From Hyphomicrobiales bacterium (GTDB lineage: Bacteria > Pseudomonadota > Alphaproteobacteria > Rhizobiales > Xanthobacteraceae): a stretch of 5,641 nucleotides of DNA. Positions 1 to 5,464 of the stretch are shown here, piece after piece; the stretch's first letter is position 1, and each line of letters begins with the position of its first letter. A model generated the notes under the pieces. That model was not told the origin of the DNA. It worked only from the letters and a program-made list of their open reading frames with translations, and did not search any database. The stretch spans positions 1 through 5,641 of the forward strand of contig PLTE01000003.1 of NCBI GenBank assembly GCA_003164375.1, in the 5' to 3' direction. The translations under genes and the position numbers were made by a program.

Positions 1-1038
1 CTTCGCCTCCGACTCCTTGCTCTCGGTGAGATCCCGGCTGACGACGGAAAATCCGCGCAGCTTTCCGGTGTGGTCGCGCGACGCCGTGAAAGTCGTGCGG
101 ACCTGAAAGCGTGCACCGCCCTTGCGTACGCGCATGCCCTGTTCTTCGTACTGACCGCTTGCGGCCGCCAGATGAAGTATCGCCTGCGGCCGGCCAAGCT
201 TGATGTCATCCGCCGGAAAGAAGCGCGAGAAATTCTGACCGGCGACCTCTTCGTACGTGTAACCCGACATTCGCTCTGCGCCGGGATTCCAAGTGCGGAT
301 CTCGCCCAAAGGACCAAGCATAAAGATGGCGTAGTCCTTAACCCCCTGAATGAGGGTCCGATATTTACGCTCACTTTCCTGCAGCGCTGCCTCGGCACTC
401 TCGCGCCGCGAGTTGTCGCGCTGAACGATCCAGCCGGCGACGATGGTGATCAACAGGCCGAGGACGGTTCCAAGGATGAGAATAGCTTCGGTACGGCTTG
501 TGTTGCGCTTGGTGTCCGCATCGCGCAGCACCAACAATCGGTGCTCTTCGTCCTGCATCTCGTTAACGATCACTTGATAGTCAACCATGATCTGCAGCCC
601 GGGTCCGGCCCGAGCTGTGGTCACTTCAGGCAGAGTCTGGTGATTTCGGATCAAATCAATGTTTTTCTCCGCGAGATCCAACCTCTGGGCGGTCAGGCGT
701 TCGAGATCTGCAATTCTGCGCTGCTGTGCGGCGTTATCCACGGTCAAATCGCGGACGGCCGCCGTATGCCGCTCCAGACTTAATCTCGCAGCACGGTAGT
801 GCTCGAGATAGATTTCGTCCCCAACCAGGAGATACCCGCGGACGTTCGATGCGACCGTCTCCATCGCGAATTGCATTTCCTGAAGGTTATCCAAAACCTC
901 GTGGGTGTGTTGCACCCAGCGTTCGCTCTCGCTCAAAACGGTTATACTGCGATAAGCAAACCCGCCGAGAACAAGCAGAATTAGAATGGCCGATCCGAAC
1001 GCGATCTGAACGGTTCGGATTGTTAGCGACCTAAACAT
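1..1038 (-). CDS. Membrane sensor histidine kinase with CHASE3 and PAS domains, N-terminal part (cut by left edge)
   Basis: The minus-strand frame stays open from an ATG at 1038 to base 1, giving 346 residues with no stop. The N-terminus (MFRSLTIRTVQIAFGSAILI) leads into a membrane helix at about residues 11-29. Residues 38-178 match a CHASE3 periplasmic sensor: the RGYLLVGDEIYLEHYRAA segment (67-84) and the DLTVDNAAQQRRIADLERL segment (97-115) are typical of it. A second membrane helix lies at about 184-204, followed by a short linker and a PAS/PAC domain at 222-340 (ESERKYRTLIQGVKDYAIFM, then NPGAERMSGYTYEEVAG, ending FSVVSRDLTESKESEAK). HisKA and ATPase domains would be expected next but lie outside the window, so kinase activity is inferred; a diguanylate cyclase or chemoreceptor output is not excluded. 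An in-frame stop at 1063-1065 limits the start. The ribosome site is weak (GTGAG about 8 bases upstream). The ligand is unknown. The nearest gene upstream on this strand is the PilZ gene, 150 bp away. Confidence 0.9.
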   Translation of the reverse strand, partial: MFRSLTIRTVQIAFGSAILILLVLGGFAYRSITVLSESERWVQHTHEVLDNLQEMQFAMETVASNVRGYLLVGDEIYLEHYRAARLSLERHTAAVRDLTVDNAAQQRRIADLERLTAQRLDLAEKNIDLIRNHQTLPEVTTARAGPGLQIMVDYQVIVNEMQDEEHRLLVLRDADTKRNTSRTEAILILGTVLGLLITIVAGWIVQRDNSRRESAEAALQESERKYRTLIQGVKDYAIFMLGPLGEIRTWNPGAERMSGYTYEEVAGQNFSRFFPADDIKLGRPQAILHLAAASGQYEEQGMRVRKGGARFQVRTTFTASRDHTGKLRGFSVVSRDLTESKESEAK

Positions 1039-1094
1039 CACTGCATACTCACGCACACTGGTTCATCTGCTTAGCGACACTTCTCTTACGCGAA

Positions 1095-1132
1095 TTGCCG
1101 ACACGGCGCATTTCGCCGTCGCCGCTCGGCAA
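1095..1132 (-). terminator. Imperfect hairpin between the PilZ gene and the CHASE3-PAS kinase; possible terminator or leader structure
   Basis: On the plus strand TTGCCGA (1095-1101) pairs perfectly with TCGGCAA (1126-1132). Inside it, ACGGCG (1103-1108) pairs with CGCCGT (1114-1119) around a 5-base loop, leaving one unpaired base on one side and six on the other. It begins about 56 bases after the PilZ stop on the minus strand. No run of U follows it in either direction, so a classical intrinsic terminator is not demonstrated. It could instead be a structured leader of the downstream kinase mRNA. Confidence 0.35.
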
Positions 1133-1188
1133 GAGCGCTATCGCACTATTTCGTTTCTCCGCACGTCGCGCCTCGATGATGTCGCGTG

Positions 1189-1563
1189 TTACGCCACTTC
1201 CAGTTTTCGGTCGGCGTCCTTCTGCAGAAGCTTGATCGCCTTCTTGAGCATGGCCACTTCCGACTCGAGCCGGTCTACACGCCGGTCAAGGCCAATCTCG
1301 CCCGTATTCATGTATGTGGTGCTATGAAACGCGACGCCGATCTCGTCACCCTCGCGCCACTGCACCTTTGAACGAAAATTTTGTCCTTTGATAGGAATAT
1401 GCAAATCAACAAATTCTGAAACAGGCGGAAGCTTAGAAAAATGCAGTCGCGCGCCGGTATCGGACAGTTCGCGAACAACGCATTCGACGGCAACGGAGCT
1501 GTTTTCTACGTAGACAAAGGCCCGCAAAAAGCATTTGTGACGGGGGGCGTCTCGTTTTTCCAT
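1189..1563 (-). CDS. Short PilZ-domain protein with C-terminal coiled coil
   Basis: A soluble protein of 124 residues. PilZ domains bind cyclic-di-GMP through an N-terminal RxxxR and a [D/N]xSxxG motif. Here R4-D-A-P-R8 fits the first motif, and E32-L-S-D-T-G37 fits the second except that Glu replaces Asp/Asn. The barrel continues to the conserved end W69-R-E-G-D-E-I-G-V-A-F79. Residues 92-122 (LDRRVDRLESEVAMLKKAIKLLQKDADRK) show heptad spacing of Leu/Val/Ile, indicating a coiled coil and probable oligomerisation. I chose the ATG at 1563 over an in-frame TTG at 1569, because family members usually begin with MEKR or similar just before the RxxxR motif. No strong ribosome site is visible. The gene may be read through from the kinase/receiver pair or have its own promoter in the 200-bp gap. 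No cyclic-di-GMP synthase or phosphodiesterase lies in the window, so the signal source and the partner are unknown. Confidence 0.88.
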   Translation of the reverse strand: MEKRDAPRHKCFLRAFVYVENSSVAVECVVRELSDTGARLHFSKLPPVSEFVDLHIPIKGQNFRSKVQWREGDEIGVAFHSTTYMNTGEIGLDRRVDRLESEVAMLKKAIKLLQKDADRKLEVA

Positions 1564-1581
1564 TGCCAATCGCTCGCTGAG

Positions 1582-1764
1582 TCATGAGCAGAACCAGGAA
1601 TAGCATTGCCGCAATTGGCATTTTCTCGCGGCGGCGGCGTGCTGTCTTGCGCAGATATACCTATGACGACGAGCATCTTCGTTGATCTGGTTATCGCGCG
1701 ATGACCGTCCGGTGCGAATGAGAGCCGCGCGATAGGCAGAAAGGAAAGAACGAACCGCCTGCAT
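1582..1764 (-). CDS. Doubtful 60-residue ORF coupled to the receiver gene stop
   Basis: An ATG at 1764 shares its A with the TGA stop of the upstream receiver gene (TGATG), an arrangement that allows termination-reinitiation. The product would be a basic 60-residue peptide starting MQAVRSFLSAYRAALIRTGR. Its C-terminal part is rich in Ala, Arg, Cys and Gln, with no membrane segment and no motif I recognise. No Shine-Dalgarno sequence precedes it, and roughly 55% of third codon positions are G or C by rough count, which does not argue for coding. It may simply be untranslated spacer before the PilZ gene. It is listed because of the coupling geometry and because it is the only candidate in the 200-bp gap. 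Confidence 0.2.
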   Translation of the reverse strand: MQAVRSFLSAYRAALIRTGRSSRDNQINEDARRHRYICARQHAAAARKCQLRQCYSWFCS

Positions 1765-2159
1765 CAGACGGCATGGTGGAGCGATGACGGCGGCAGATAG
1801 TCGCGTACCGAGGCCGCGAGCGTCATTGGATCGAACGGCTTGGACAATACGCCTTGAGCGCCAAGCGAGATGTATTGCTCGACCTCGTCGGCCTGCGTAC
1901 GGGCGGTCAGGAACACAACCGGGATATCGGCTGTCCGCGGGTTATTGCGCAGGTTGACGAGCGTTGTTGGCCCGTCCATCAGCGGCATCATCACATCCAG
2001 AAGGATGATTGAGGGCGACCACTCGGCAGCCGTAACCAGCGCGTCCGCACCTGATGCGCAGGCGCGTATCTTGAATTCCGGGTCGAGACCAAGCGATACG
2101 TCCACGACTTCTCGGATGTCCGGCTCATCGTCCACCAGAAGAATGCGAATGTCAGTCAT
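1764..2159 (-). CDS. Stand-alone receiver-domain response regulator
   Basis: 131 residues, consisting of one CheY-like receiver and no output domain. All functional residues are present: acidic pair D10-D11 (LLVDDEPDIR), phosphoacceptor D55 in IILLDVMMPLMDG, T85 in VVFLTAR and K107 in VLSKPFDP. After the last helix only a short tail (LPPSSLHHAV) remains, so the protein must act by binding a partner or by passing phosphate on. Its ATG overlaps the stop of the hybrid kinase gene (ATGA, 2156-2159), and GAGAGG lies about 5-6 bases upstream of the start inside the kinase coding region. The two genes are therefore very probably co-transcribed and translationally coupled, making the hybrid kinase its likely cognate partner. 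The partner assignment is inferred from gene order; the receiver assignment is direct from sequence. Confidence 0.96.
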   Translation of the reverse strand: MTDIRILLVDDEPDIREVVDVSLGLDPEFKIRACASGADALVTAAEWSPSIILLDVMMPLMDGPTTLVNLRNNPRTADIPVVFLTARTQADEVEQYISLGAQGVLSKPFDPMTLAASVRDYLPPSSLHHAV

Positions 2160-4024
2160 ACGACCTCTCTGATATTCGTTATCCGGGACGCAAGGCGATC
2201 CCGCACGGTTGCCATAAGGCTGTCGATTGATGTGTGCGATTCGGCCAGCGCGGCCGACACTTGCGCATCCGACGCAAGGCTTGCGCCTTTGGCCGAAAAT
2301 ACAACGACCGGAATAACATTGCCGTTACTGTCACGTAGCTCGGGCAACAGATCGGGGTCCGCCCCCTTTGCGAGCGCTACGTCCAGCACTGCAAGATCGA
2401 AATCGCTGGCCTTCAGCGCGCGTTGGGCTTCCTCAATCGTATTGACCGTGACAACATCGCCGATTTCGCTAAGCGCGCGCGCGACGGCGTTGTCCTCGTC
2501 AACATGTAGGATTCGCGGACGTCTGTTCGCCTGCTGCGCGGTCGGTTTGACAAGGATCCGCACCAGGCGGTCGAGGTCCACCGGTTTATTCAGCCAATCT
2601 AGAACACTGAGCTGGGACGCTCTTGGGTCGTCACGTCCGGAGCCGGGATCGCCGGATACAACGATGATCGGTGTGTCGCGATATTGTGGTAACGCGCGTA
2701 AGCGCACGATTAGACTTACGCCGTCGCCATCCGGCAGATGGATATCCACTAAAACCGCGTGATAATGAGTCGTCACCGCACGCGCGAGCGCGTCGCCCAC
2801 GGAATAGGCGAAGTCCGTCGCAAATCCGACCTGCCTCAACTGCGCGCGCAGCGTGAGCGCCGTATCGAGATCGTCTTCGCAGAGCAATAGGCGCGCCGCA
2901 CCCGGTTTCGCGTCACGATCGACGGCGAGGCTGGCTACATGATCCCAGCAAGGTAGCTGGACGTGAAAGATCGTTCCGCCGCCGGGAGCATCGGTAAAGC
3001 CCACTTCGCCACTGAGTCGGTCGACGATTTGCTTGACGATGCTCAGGCCAAGTCCGGTGCCGCCCTTCTGCCGCGCGGCCCCGGCGTCGGCTTGCGCGAA
3101 TTTCTCGAAGATCAGCGGCTTGAAATCGAGCGGGATGCCCGGGCCATGATCGCGCACCGTAAGGCGGACCGTGTCCGCGCCTTTTTCGACCGCGATGATC
3201 ACTTCATGATTCGCCGGAGAGAATTTGATGGCGTTCGAAAGCAGGTTTGTGATGACCTGAAGCAGCCGATCCGGATCAGCGCGCACATCTGCGGCGGCGC
3301 CATGAGCGTCCTCAAGTCGGACCTGCACACCATAATCCTCAGCAAATCCCCGATTGGCCTCTATCGCTTGCGCCACTAACGGCCGGACTTCGACGCGGCT
3401 GAAGTTGAAGACAACCCTTCCGGCCTCCATTTTCTCGATGTCGAGAATATCATTGACAAGCCGTACCAGGCGCTGGCTGTTGCTGTGCGCGATTGCAAGC
3501 AGACGAGCCATCGGCGCCGGCATGCTTCCGGCCGCGTTGCCCATCAGCAAGCCGAGAGAACCGGTGATCGACGTCAATGGGGTGCGCAACTCATGGCTCA
3601 CTGTCGAAACGAATTCGTCCTTTAGCCGCTCCAGGCGCTTTCGCTCGGCGGCGTAACGTAGCGCCCGGAGGATCCCGCGCACCTCGATTTGGCCTTTAAT
3701 GAGATAGTCTTGTGCACCTTCTTGCAAAGCTTGTTCGGCCACCGACTCGTCATCCAAACAGGTCAGCACCACGAGGGGTAAACGCGGCGCTGCGGCGTGG
3801 GCCCGACGTATCGCTCCGAGTCCTTGCGCATCCGGCAATCCCGGGTCGAGTAGAATTATGTCGACGACGTGCTCTAGGAGATGCCGTTCAGCCGCACTCA
3901 TGCAATCCACGCTCGTCATTTCGGTGTCATGCGCGCCGTGCTCGTCGAACATTTCGCGGAGCAAGCGGACGTCTCCGGGATTATCTTCGATCAGCAGAAT
4001 GGATTTGATCACTTTCGCGCTCAT
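2156..4024 (-). CDS. Soluble hybrid histidine kinase, receiver-HisKA-ATPase-receiver-receiver
   Basis: 622 residues with no membrane segment. Receiver 1 (about 7-123) has E13-D14, phosphoacceptor D60 (LLDPGLPD), T88 and K110. A helical linker leads to HisKA with H144 in STVSHELRTPL. The ATPase domain (about 245-358) has the N box with N260 and N264 (TNLLSNAIKFSP), D292-H-G-P-G-I-P, the F box FEKF and the G2 box GGTGLGLSI. Receiver 2 (379-492) is complete: E383-D384-D385, D427, S457, K480. Receiver 3 (504-612) keeps D509-E-D511, D548 and S577 but lacks the conserved Lys-Pro. It should autophosphorylate and pass phosphate to receiver 2 or to the coupled stand-alone receiver; no Hpt domain is visible. 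The input is probably receiver 1. I chose the ATG at 4024 over a TTG at 4027 because AAAGG lies 8 bases before the ATG. It is the first gene of an operon with the single receiver. Confidence 0.95.
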   Translation of the reverse strand: MSAKVIKSILLIEDNPGDVRLLREMFDEHGAHDTEMTSVDCMSAAERHLLEHVVDIILLDPGLPDAQGLGAIRRAHAAAPRLPLVVLTCLDDESVAEQALQEGAQDYLIKGQIEVRGILRALRYAAERKRLERLKDEFVSTVSHELRTPLTSITGSLGLLMGNAAGSMPAPMARLLAIAHSNSQRLVRLVNDILDIEKMEAGRVVFNFSRVEVRPLVAQAIEANRGFAEDYGVQVRLEDAHGAAADVRADPDRLLQVITNLLSNAIKFSPANHEVIIAVEKGADTVRLTVRDHGPGIPLDFKPLIFEKFAQADAGAARQKGGTGLGLSIVKQIVDRLSGEVGFTDAPGGGTIFHVQLPCWDHVASLAVDRDAKPGAARLLLCEDDLDTALTLRAQLRQVGFATDFAYSVGDALARAVTTHYHAVLVDIHLPDGDGVSLIVRLRALPQYRDTPIIVVSGDPGSGRDDPRASQLSVLDWLNKPVDLDRLVRILVKPTAQQANRRPRILHVDEDNAVARALSEIGDVVTVNTIEEAQRALKASDFDLAVLDVALAKGADPDLLPELRDSNGNVIPVVVFSAKGASLASDAQVSAALAESHTSIDSLMATVRDRLASRITNIREVV

Positions 4025-4144
4025 CAACGCAGCCTTTGTATCAGCAACTTGGCGTTTGCCGGCCGCAAGTGCGCACCGTCAGACACGACAACACTGCCGT
4101 ATCAACATTTAACATAGCGATAAATAGTTGGTTGGTTCGGCGCG

Positions 4145-4170
4145 CACTTCGCTAAGTGGAAATACGAAGT
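4145..4170. repeat. Overlapping alternative inverted repeats upstream of the hybrid kinase
   Basis: CACTT (4145-4149) and AAGTG (4154-4158) form a perfect 5-bp stem around CGCT. The overlapping ACTTCG (4146-4151) is also a perfect match to the complement of CGAAGT (4165-4170) across 13 bases. The two pairings share bases and exclude each other. They lie about 120-145 bases upstream of the kinase start. They are short enough to be chance, though an operator or leader switch is possible. Confidence 0.25.
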
Positions 4171-4253
4171 CCGATAGCGCAATATCCCGATAAACGGTAC
4201 GCGGTCCGTTTTAGCTCGCCCACCGCGCGCTTGCGCCTGCAAATTCAGATCCA

Positions 4254-4266
4254 GATTGGCTCAATC
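4254..4266. repeat. Short perfect inverted repeat GATTG-GCT-CAATC
   Basis: Two perfect 5-base arms are separated by 3 bases in the gap between the Crp/Fnr and hybrid kinase genes. The symmetry would suit a protein-binding site or a minimal hairpin. It does not match the 14-bp Fnr/FixK spacing, and a match of this size can occur by chance. Confidence 0.2.
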
Positions 4267-4340
4267 CTCGGCGCCGCGCTTTTGTATGATCTGTCGGTGA
4301 TGGACTGCGACTGATCGCTATCCTGTTGTCAGATTTATAC

Positions 4341-4359
4341 CGTCTCCCCGACGGAGGCG
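4341..4359 (-). terminator. Weak hairpin downstream of the Crp/Fnr gene
   Basis: CGTCTCC (4341-4347) pairs with GGAGGCG (4353-4359) over 7 positions, one of them a G-T type mismatch, around a 5-base loop. It lies about 60 bases after the Crp/Fnr stop on the minus strand. The sequence after it (GTATAAATCT) is A/T-rich but not a U tract. A second, 4-bp GGCG/CGCC hairpin sits at 4402-4414, directly after the stop. Either could help end transcription, but neither is a classical terminator. Confidence 0.22.
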
Positions 4360-4420
4360 ACCGCGCCCGAAATATCGCCCCCTGCCCAAAGAACGGAGAC
4401 CGGCGTGGGGCGCCATAAAC

Positions 4421-5155
4421 CTACAAGCCGTTGCGACTCGTTAAGCTCGATGGCGGCTCCGAACTGCCGATGCCATCCGCCGGCTGATCGTAAAGAACGA
4501 CGTTTAACAGCGAACTATGAATGCTGATACGTCCATTATAATCGATATACCCTAGCCTGCGGAATTTGTTCATAAAGAAATTGACACGAGAGCGAGTTGT
4601 GCCGACCATTTGTGCAAGGGTCTGATGGTCGACGTTGGCTATAACGGTCTCCACGCGACCTTCTTTTCCGTAATTTGCCAACAGGAGAAGAATTCGCGCC
4701 AAGCGTTTCTCGCTTGAATTGAACATGTGATCGATCAAATCGTCCGTCAGTCGAACCGTCCGCTGCAAGACGTACATCGTAAAGAATTCCGAGAATGCCA
4801 CGTCGTCATGAATAGCGCGAATGATTGCAGTCTTTTCCAGCCGCGTGACTATGCATTCCGTCACCGTCTTTACCGTCCACATCCGCAGCGGTTCACCGAC
4901 CAGGCATCCTTCGCCGCAGAATTGGCCGGATTCAACGACCGCAATGACGGCTTCCTTGCCTTGCTGGGAAATCACCTTGATTTGGGCTTGACCTTTTTGA
5001 AAGTAAAAAACGCAATCGGCGACATCTCCCTGCGAGTAGAGAATATGCCTTGCTCCATATTTGCACCCGACAACTCCGCCGTACTTGGCGACAAAGAGGG
5101 CGGGGTCGAACGGAGGGGCCACGGCCCCACTTAGCGCGTGACTGATTCGAGACAT
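4421..5155 (-). CDS. Crp/Fnr-family transcriptional regulator
   Basis: 244 residues from the ATG at 5155. The N-terminal cyclic-nucleotide-binding-like barrel (about 25-115) includes YSQGDVADCVFYFQKG, KEAVIAVVESGQFCGEGCL and R91, close to the GExxL...R phosphate-binding cassette of Crp. A long dimerisation helix (about 115-148) leads through NSSEKRLARILLLLANYGKEG to a winged helix-turn-helix at about 176-213 (TLAQMVGTTRSRVNFFMNKF), with the wing at IDYNGRISIHSS. Cysteines occur at 31, 48, 80, 84 and 101. They are not in the N-terminal cluster of oxygen-sensing Fnr, so iron-sulphur sensing is unlikely. The effector and targets are unknown. The frame is open further upstream to an ATG at 5299 (292 residues), but the extra stretch is basic, not typical of the family, and would contain the palindrome at 5189-5204. 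Neither start has a clear ribosome site. The gene is transcribed away from the kinase gene at the right edge. Confidence 0.9.
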   Translation of the reverse strand: MSRISHALSGAVAPPFDPALFVAKYGGVVGCKYGARHILYSQGDVADCVFYFQKGQAQIKVISQQGKEAVIAVVESGQFCGEGCLVGEPLRMWTVKTVTECIVTRLEKTAIIRAIHDDVAFSEFFTMYVLQRTVRLTDDLIDHMFNSSEKRLARILLLLANYGKEGRVETVIANVDHQTLAQMVGTTRSRVNFFMNKFRRLGYIDYNGRISIHSSLLNVVLYDQPADGIGSSEPPSSLTSRNGL

Positions 5156-5188
5156 TTTGAAATGATCGCGCTGTCGGCGGCGCTGCGC

Positions 5189-5204
5189 TGTAACAAGTTG
5201 TACA
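5189..5204. promoter_or_regulatory. Crp/Fnr-like palindrome upstream of the Crp/Fnr gene, possible autoregulatory operator
   Basis: TGTAA-CAAGTT-GTACA has the 5-6-5 layout of Crp/Fnr-family sites (compare TGTAA-N6-TTACA, with one mismatch in the second arm). Its centre also contains a perfect ACAA-G-TTGT palindrome. It lies 34 bases before the chosen ATG of the Crp/Fnr gene, in the divergent intergenic region. Autoregulation is known in this family, but binding here is an inference from symmetry and position only. Confidence 0.35.
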
Positions 5205-5452
5205 GGCCTGAAAAATAATTCTAAATCCGGCTTTAGACGCTCGACCTGCCAGTTCCAGCTTCCGGAAGAGCGGCGTTCGTGCCCGATATTCGTGGACATG
5301 GACGGGAACTTGGATCCGGGAAGTGTTCACTTTTGGACAGAACGATCGCTGGTGCTGTGCGATATTGCATAGATTGAGGGTCTTCCGTCCCGACAAGCGG
5401 CCATTCAGGACTCTCCGGGTAGCCTTGTGTTTTCAACGTCACGAGAGCAACT

Positions 5453-5460
5453 GGAGAGGA
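5453..5460 (+). promoter_or_regulatory. Strong ribosome binding site for the right-edge gene
   Basis: GGAGAGGA lies 4 bases before the ATG at 5465. It is the clearest Shine-Dalgarno sequence in the window and supports the reality and the start of the truncated plus-strand gene. Confidence 0.8.
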
Positions 5461-5464
5461 ACTC

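Larger units (their letters stand above)
4025..4420. other. Non-coding gap between Crp/Fnr gene and hybrid kinase; leader and promoter region
   Basis: About 396 bases with no convincing ORF on either strand. The region should hold the promoter and leader of the hybrid kinase/receiver pair and the 3' end of the Crp/Fnr transcript. I found no convincing -35/-10 pair and no TTGA-N6-TCAA (FixK/Fnr) box. AAAGG at 4033-4037 (minus strand) is the probable kinase ribosome site. Short inverted repeats lie at 4145-4170 and 4254-4266, and weak hairpins at 4341-4359 and 4402-4414. No tRNA or recognisable riboswitch was seen. Confidence 0.6.
5156..5464. other. Divergent intergenic region between Crp/Fnr gene and right-edge kinase-like gene
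   Basis: About 309 bases separate two divergent starts and should contain both promoters. Besides the palindrome at 5189-5204, the minus strand has an A/T-rich stretch (TAGAATTATTTTTC near 5212-5225) that could supply a -10 element for the Crp/Fnr gene. No well-matched -35 was found 17 bases upstream of it. For the plus-strand gene, TTGGAC at 5333-5338 resembles a -35, but no good -10 follows at the usual spacing. No EcfG-type GGAAC-N16/17-CGTT promoter was seen. If the Crp/Fnr gene really starts at 5299, the divergent gap shrinks to about 165 bp. Confidence 0.5.

Noticed and set aside
70..783. 237-codon open frame on the plus strand
   Set aside because: It lies antisense to the CHASE3-PAS kinase, whose translation shows clear membrane helices and domain motifs. 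The plus-strand product has no recognisable domain, so it is a shadow frame.
1433..1621. 62-codon minus-strand frame overlapping the PilZ start
   Set aside because: It is out of frame with the well-supported PilZ gene, overlaps most of its N-terminus and shows no motif; its initial hydrophobic stretch is not enough support.
2232..2762. 176-codon plus-strand frame opposite the hybrid kinase
   Set aside because: It is Ser/Arg/Thr-rich, typical of the complement of a GC-rich kinase gene, and has no motif; other plus-strand frames between 2671 and 4117 are rejected for the same reason.
4231..4242. TTGC-GCCT-GCAA as a FixK/Fnr box
   Set aside because: The spacing is 4 bases between arms, while Fnr/FixK sites need 6 (14 bp in total), so it does not fit the family consensus.
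4421..5299. Longer 292-residue form of the Crp/Fnr regulator
   Set aside because: The extra 48 residues are basic and unlike the family N-terminus. The family length and the PFDPALF start region fit the ATG at 5155. Neither start has a convincing ribosome site, so this is a preference and not proof.
5304..5330. GGAAC at 5304-5308 as an EcfG general-stress promoter -35
   Set aside because: No CGTT is found 16-17 bases downstream, so the two-part consensus is not satisfied.
5325..5344. GTTC...GAAC near 5325-5344 as a LexA (SOS) box
   Set aside because: The arms are separated by 11 bases, while the alphaproteobacterial LexA site has 7 and a direct or inverted GTTC arrangement that is not met.
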